A stretch of DNA of 64,000 nucleotides from Marispirochaeta aestuarii (lineage in GTDB: Bacteria > Spirochaetota > Spirochaetia > JC444 > Marispirochaetaceae): positions 1 through 64,000 of the forward strand of contig NZ_MWQY01000018.1 in NCBI RefSeq assembly GCF_002087085.1, given 5' to 3'. Shown piece by piece: positions 60,539 to 64,000 of the stretch. Made by a program: the position numbers and the translations under genes. A model generated the notes under the pieces. It searched no databases. It worked only from the letters and a program-made list of their open reading frames with translations, and was not told where the DNA came from. Numbering within the stretch: position 1 is the stretch's first letter; the number at the start of each line of letters is the position of its first letter.

Positions 60539-61787
60539 AGATCAGCCGCAGCTCCTCTGCCATTATCTCGATGCCCCGGCGCACGTCTTCACTGTTCTGG
60601 GCGTAGCTTACCCGCAGGCACTGGTCCCGGTGGGGCCAGGGGTCGTCGTTACCGAAAAAGAAGTAGGAGCCGGGAATAACCAGGACGTTTCGTTTTTTCA
60701 GGCGCCGGTAGAGTTCGATGCTGCTGACGGGCAGATCCTTGAACCAGAGCCAGAGAAAGATGGACCCTTCGCTCACGTGGATCGAATAGGGAAGCCCGGC
60801 AAAGGCTTCGTCCATTAGCTTCATGGTTTCCCGGGATTTTTTCAGGTAGAAGGGCCGCACCACCTCGCTGCTCAGGCGCAGCAGCTCGCCGTTTTCCAGG
60901 AGCGGGGCGGTTATCACCTGGCCGATGCTGGAATTGGCCAGGCTCAAAATGGCGTTTACCCCCGACAGGGCCTCGATAATCTCCGCGGAAGCCACGATAA
61001 TACCGGTGCGGGATGCGGGGAGTCCGATCTTCGAGAGGCTCATGCTTAAGATTATATGCTCGTCCCAGATCAGGTTGGCGTCGGTAAAGATGATATTCGG
61101 AAAAGGCGCTCCATAGGCATTGTCCACGATCAGGGGAATCCCCTTCTCCGCGGTCCGCTCAGAAAGCACCGCAAGCTCCTGGTCGGTTATTACGTTTCCC
61201 GTGGGATTCGTGGGCCGGGAGACGCAGACCGCCCCGATATCCGGACCGATCTCCAGGTTGTCCAGGTCGGGATGGTATTTGAACCTGTTGCCCGGCAGCT
61301 CCTCTATGCGGGGCTTCCGGGCGGTAAAGATGCCCTCCTCAATGGCCTGGTCGGCGTAGCCGATGTACTCAGGCAACAGCGGGAAGAGGATCTTCCTCAT
61401 CTTCCCGGATTCATCGGTTCCGCCGAACATGTTCAGAAGGCAGAAGAAGGCGCTCTGGCTGCCGTTGGTAATGGCGATGTTTTCAGGGCCGATTTTCCAG
61501 CCGTACTCCCGGTTCAGCATCCCCGAAAGGGCCTTGAGAAAGCTCTCCTTTCCCTGGGGAGTGTCGTAATTGGCGACCATGCGCTCGTATTCGCTGCCGT
61601 TGGACAGGATATGCTCCATGCGTTCCCGCCAGAGGGCGTTGACCTCAGGAATGTGGGCCGGATTCCCGCCCCCCAGCATATAGACCTTCTCGTCGGTCTG
61701 CAGGGCTTCGCCCATGTCCTTCATCAATCCCGAAATACCGGATGGAGAGGTAAATTTTGTTCCGAACCTGGATAAAGGGTACTTCAT
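60528..61787 (-). CDS. avtA: Valine-pyruvate aminotransferase
   Basis: A 419-residue fold-type I PLP enzyme close to Avt[30 protein letters not shown] at the start, [27 protein letters not shown], the PLP-binding [15 protein letters not shown] and the Schiff-base Lys in [16 protein letters not shown] near residue 250. It exchanges the amino group between valine and pyruvate (or alanine and 2-oxoisovalerate). It is followed by the overlapping GNAT gene. The chelatase locus starts divergently about 130 bases away. Confidence 0.93.
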   Translation of the reverse strand: MKYPLSRFGTKFTSPSGISGLMKDMGEALQTDEKVYMLGGGNPAHIPEVNALWRERMEHILSNGSEYERMVANYDTPQGKESFLKALSGMLNREYGWKIGPENIAITNGSQSAFFCLLNMFGGTDESGKMRKILFPLLPEYIGYADQAIEEGIFTARKPRIEELPGNRFKYHPDLDNLEIGPDIGAVCVSRPTNPTGNVITDQELAVLSERTAEKGIPLIVDNAYGAPFPNIIFTDANLIWDEHIILSMSLSKIGLPASRTGIIVASAEIIEALSGVNAILSLANSSIGQVITAPLLENGELLRLSSEVVRPFYLKKSRETMKLMDEAFAGLPYSIHVSEGSIFLWLWFKDLPVSSIELYRRLKKRNVLVIPGSYFFFGNDDPWPHRDQCLRVSYAQNSEDVRRGIEIMAEELRLIYGI

Positions 61788-61885
61788 GGCCGTTATCTCC
61801 CTTTCTTCATCTGCATGTCGAGGTGTTGCGGCATCCTATCACAATTCCCGCCTTTTGAGTACCGCGGAAGCCCCGGTCAAAACGC

Positions 61886-61914
61886 TTGACCGTCTTCCCC
61901 GGGACGGGTATTTT
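61886..61914 (+). promoter_or_regulatory. Promoter of the chelatase locus, leaderless
   Basis: TTGACC (61886-61891), 17-base spacer, TATTTT (61909-61914). The -10 ends six bases before the ATG at 61921, so the start point would be the A of the ATG. No Shine-Dalgarno is present. Confidence 0.6.
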
Positions 61915-61920
61915 GCCTGT

Positions 61921-63078
61921 ATGTACAGAGTTTACCCCTTCTCGGCCCTGGTCGGTCAGGAAGACCTTAAAACAGCCCTGCTTCTCTGCGCCGTCGACCC
62001 CGGTATCGGGGGGCTCCTTATCCAGGGAGACAAGGGAACAGCCAAGACAACCGCAGTCAGGGGCCTTGCGGCCCTGCTGGAAGAATATAGACCCCTGCCC
62101 AGGGAGGAGAGCCTGGTACTGGAGGGCGACATGCCCGGCAGTGTTCCCCTCCGGGGATCCATTCTGACGGAGCTTCCCTTGAACGCCACGGAAGACCGTA
62201 TAACCGGCTCGATTCACCTGGAGAGTATCCTGAAAGAGGGCACCCGCCGCTTCGAACCGGGTCTTCTGGCCCAGGCCCACGGGGGAATCCTCTACGTTGA
62301 CGAAGTCAATCTGCTGGAAAGCCATCTTGTGGATATCCTGCTGGATGCAGCTGCCACCGGTATCAACCGGGTGGAACGGGAGGGGATCTCCATAAGCCAC
62401 CCCTCGCAGTTCATCCTGGTGGGTACCATGAACCCCGAAGAGGGGGACCTGCGACCCCAGTTTCTGGACCGCTTCGGGTTCACCATCTTCATAAGCGGCC
62501 TCCATGATCTGGAGGAACGTAAGGAGATCGTCAGCCGACGTCTGGATTTTGACGCCGATCCCGAGGGCTTTTGCGACCGCTGGCTGGAAGACGATGCCCT
62601 GACGGCAGAGATGCTCAGGAAAGCCCGCGAGAACCTTACGGACATAGAAGTACCCGAATCCTCCCGTCACCTTATCGCGGAGCTCTGCAGCCGTGCCGGG
62701 GTCATGGGACACCGGGCGGACATTACCCTTACCAGGGGAGCCCGCGCCCTGGCGGCCCTGGTGGAGGCTCCCGCAGTTACCGGAAACCACGTAAAAGCCA
62801 TGGCCCGCTTTGTACTCCCCCACCGGATTCCCCACTCCGGCGTTGAGGGCTTCAAGGACCTGGCGGACAGGACCGAGCAGCTTATCGGCGGTGCAGGCGG
62901 CGGGGGAAGCGCGCAGGTCGAGACCGGCAGCTTTGTCCCCGGAGACGACGGTTCCCTGGATGATCCCTACGACAATACCGAGATCCCCGGAGGTGCCGCC
63001 GCGGGGAGCCTTGTTTTCGATCACTTTAAAAAAAAACGGCGGACGAGCCCCGGGATACCTCAGGGCTCACCGAAATAA
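61921..63078 (+). CDS. ChlI/BchI-type chelatase AAA+ subunit
   Basis: A 385-residue AAA+ ATPase of the magnesium/cobalt chelatase small-subunit family. [38 protein letters not shown] gives Walker A near residue 37-44; Walker B is [13 protein letters not shown] near residue 125; sensor region [19 protein letters not shown] follows. The ATG at 61921 is where the domain starts; upstream sequence in frame is unlike the family. The stop at 63076-63078 lies beyond a nine-A tract. A -1 slip there would join it to the VWA frame as a 651-residue ChlD-type protein. Confidence 0.9.
   Translation: MYRVYPFSALVGQEDLKTALLLCAVDPGIGGLLIQGDKGTAKTTAVRGLAALLEEYRPLPREESLVLEGDMPGSVPLRGSILTELPLNATEDRITGSIHLESILKEGTRRFEPGLLAQAHGGILYVDEVNLLESHLVDILLDAAATGINRVEREGISISHPSQFILVGTMNPEEGDLRPQFLDRFGFTIFISGLHDLEERKEIVSRRLDFDADPEGFCDRWLEDDALTAEMLRKARENLTDIEVPESSRHLIAELCSRAGVMGHRADITLTRGARALAALVEAPAVTGNHVKAMARFVLPHRIPHSGVEGFKDLADRTEQLIGGAGGGGSAQVETGSFVPGDDGSLDDPYDNTEIPGGAAAGSLVFDHFKKKRRTSPGIPQGSPK
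63028..63068 (+). other. Candidate -1 programmed frameshift site in the chelatase gene
   Basis: In the zero frame TTT AAA AAA AAA CGG (63025-63039) offers the slippery heptamer A-AAA-AAA (63030-63036) within nine A. Eight bases later GAGCCC (63045-63050) pairs with GGGCTC (63063-63068). Shifting -1 enters the VWA frame, which has no stop from 63030 and no ATG before 63135. Layout matches known frameshift signals and described chlD frameshift genes. Confidence 0.75.
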
Positions 63079-63134
63079 GCCTTCCTGAAAACCTGGAGGT
63101 CTTTCACGGTCGCTTTGCCGCCAAGGGACAGCGC

Positions 63135-63875
63135 ATGGAAGAGAGCCCCCGTGGCCGGGGGCGCCAGGTACGGAGCCGGAAGGCCCGGGACCTGAAAGGG
63201 GGCATCGCCCTGCGGGATACCATCTACCGGGCGGCCCTGGAGGGGATCAGCGACGCGGCGGGAAAGCTGCATATCGGCCCTGAGTCCCTGCGCGAGGCGG
63301 TGCGGGTCGAGCCTTCGGGATTCACGGTCATCTTTACGGTGGATGCCTCGGACTCCATGGGTTCGGTTGAGCGCCTGGCCGCGGCCAAAGGAGCCGCCCT
63401 CTACCTCTTGAGCCAGGCCTATGTACGGCGCCTCAAGGTCGGCATGGTTGTCTTTCGGGGAGAATCGGCCTATACGGTCCTGGAACCCACCTCCAGCCTC
63501 TCCCTGGTTCGCCGGCAGCTGGCAGCTCTTTCCATCGGCGAAGCCACCCCCCTGGCGGCGGGACTGGTAAAAAGCCGGGAGCTTGCGCTGCAGGTTCTGG
63601 ACCGGGACGGTTCCGGCACGGCCCTTATCGCGGTCCTTACCGACGGGGAGGCCAACGTACCCCTCACCCGGGGCCGGATGACCCACGAGGAGCTCTACGA
63701 AATGGCGCCGTCCCTTGTTCATCCCCGCATCCGGTACCTCTTTCTCGACACATCCCCGGGAGAACCGGGGGCCCTTATCCGCCGCCTTGCAGCTCAGACG
63801 GGGGGACGATACCTGCACCTGAACACCGGAGAGAGCGGCGATCTGATCAAGGCCCTCAAAGGGCAGAAAGGCTGA
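63135..63875 (+). CDS. ChlD/BchD-type VWA chelatase subunit
   Basis: The second part of the chelatase locus, 246 residues if counted from the ATG at 63135, but probably translated as the C-terminal half of a frameshift fusion (279 residues from 63036). It has a basic/glycine linker (RGRGRQVRSRKARD) and a VWA domain with MIDAS motif DASDSMGS near residue 70, a Thr in EATPLAAGL and the second Asp in LTDGEAN. With the AAA+ part it forms the ATP-driven motor of a cobalt or magnesium chelatase; the large CobN/ChlH subunit is not in the window. No Shine-Dalgarno precedes the ATG. Confidence 0.88.
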   Translation: MEESPRGRGRQVRSRKARDLKGGIALRDTIYRAALEGISDAAGKLHIGPESLREAVRVEPSGFTVIFTVDASDSMGSVERLAAAKGAALYLLSQAYVRRLKVGMVVFRGESAYTVLEPTSSLSLVRRQLAALSIGEATPLAAGLVKSRELALQVLDRDGSGTALIAVLTDGEANVPLTRGRMTHEELYEMAPSLVHPRIRYLFLDTSPGEPGALIRRLAAQTGGRYLHLNTGESGDLIKALKGQKG

Positions 63876-63939
63876 AAGTTTTCCCGGGAAAGCAGTGGCC
63901 GCCTTGTACCATCCGGCCCCGCCATGACAGAATGGGAGC

Positions 63940-64000
63940 ATGGACCAGGAACTGCTGCGACAATGGATACTCGAACACGGAGAGGAGCGCTTCGCCCGCT
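63940..64000 (+). CDS. Start of a gene cut by the window end
   Basis: An ATG at 63940 opens a frame (MDQELLRQWILEHGEERFAR) that runs to the window end. GGGAG lies just before the ATG, at short spacing. It follows the chelatase locus in the same direction with a 64-base gap. No family can be assigned from 20 residues. Confidence 0.5.
   Translation, partial: MDQELLRQWILEHGEERFAR

Overview
The window looks like chromosomal DNA of a free-living, Gram-negative spirochaete of the Spirochaeta/Sediminispirochaeta type. This is an inference from gene content: a BMP/PnrA nucleoside-transport operon, TAXI-TRAP transport, FeoAB, fused OtsAB, many secreted or membrane proteins, and moderately GC-rich genes packed tightly on both strands. 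No rRNA, tRNA, CRISPR array or intact insertion sequence was seen.

Layout. 1-3.7 kb: adenosine-specific kinase and Na/Pi symporter, an orphan TctC-like binding protein and an ArsR regulator. 3.7-7.4 kb: pheST behind a complete Phe attenuator (consensus promoter, leader peptide with eight Phe codons, competing hairpins). 7.4-14.1 kb: a patatin-like lipase, then a nucleoside uptake and salvage operon (BMP lipoprotein, ABC ATPase, two permeases, cytidine deaminase). 14.1-22 kb: a PHP-glycosyltransferase fusion, a secreted protein, a double-ACT protein, HtrA/DegP with three 11-bp spaced activator boxes, YqgE, Hsp20, Pth and an HD protein.

22-29.9 kb is the most unusual part: an AT-richer cassette with a ribose-type ABC transporter (binding protein, ATPase, permease) plus an SMP-30 lactonase, transcribed from a -24/-12 (sigma54) promoter. 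Divergent to it, from a consensus sigma70 promoter, lie an NtrC-type activator and a soluble histidine kinase whose N-terminus is a sugar-importer ABC ATPase domain followed by PAS. The natural reading is that the kinase senses the transporter and switches on its sigma54 promoter through the activator. A divergent thymidine kinase and a MarC protein follow in the same direction.

31-38.6 kb: fused trehalose-phosphate synthase/phosphatase with a LysR regulator, and full-length PurL. 38.6-41.1 kb: an AT-rich insertion with a PD-(D/E)XK nuclease and a DnaB-like protein that has lost its ATPase motifs, followed by about 440 bp without a gene. 41.1-56.6 kb: TAXI/TRAP transporter, membrane-anchored Nudix protein, bifunctional nuclease, PTS EIIA, diguanylate cyclase, ferredoxin, PepD, class III cyclase, RsmE, FeoAB, a PAS kinase and a DUF401 membrane protein. 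56.7-59.9 kb: a PLD-helicase-DUF3427 gene broken by a one-base frameshift in a T7 run. 60-64 kb: GNAT, valine-pyruvate aminotransferase, and a ChlI/ChlD-type chelatase locus in which a nine-A tract and a hairpin suggest programmed -1 frameshifting.

A recurring theme is genes with good -35/-10 elements only a few bases before the start codon and no Shine-Dalgarno (Phe leader, patatin, Pth, cyclase, chelatase), suggesting leaderless initiation.
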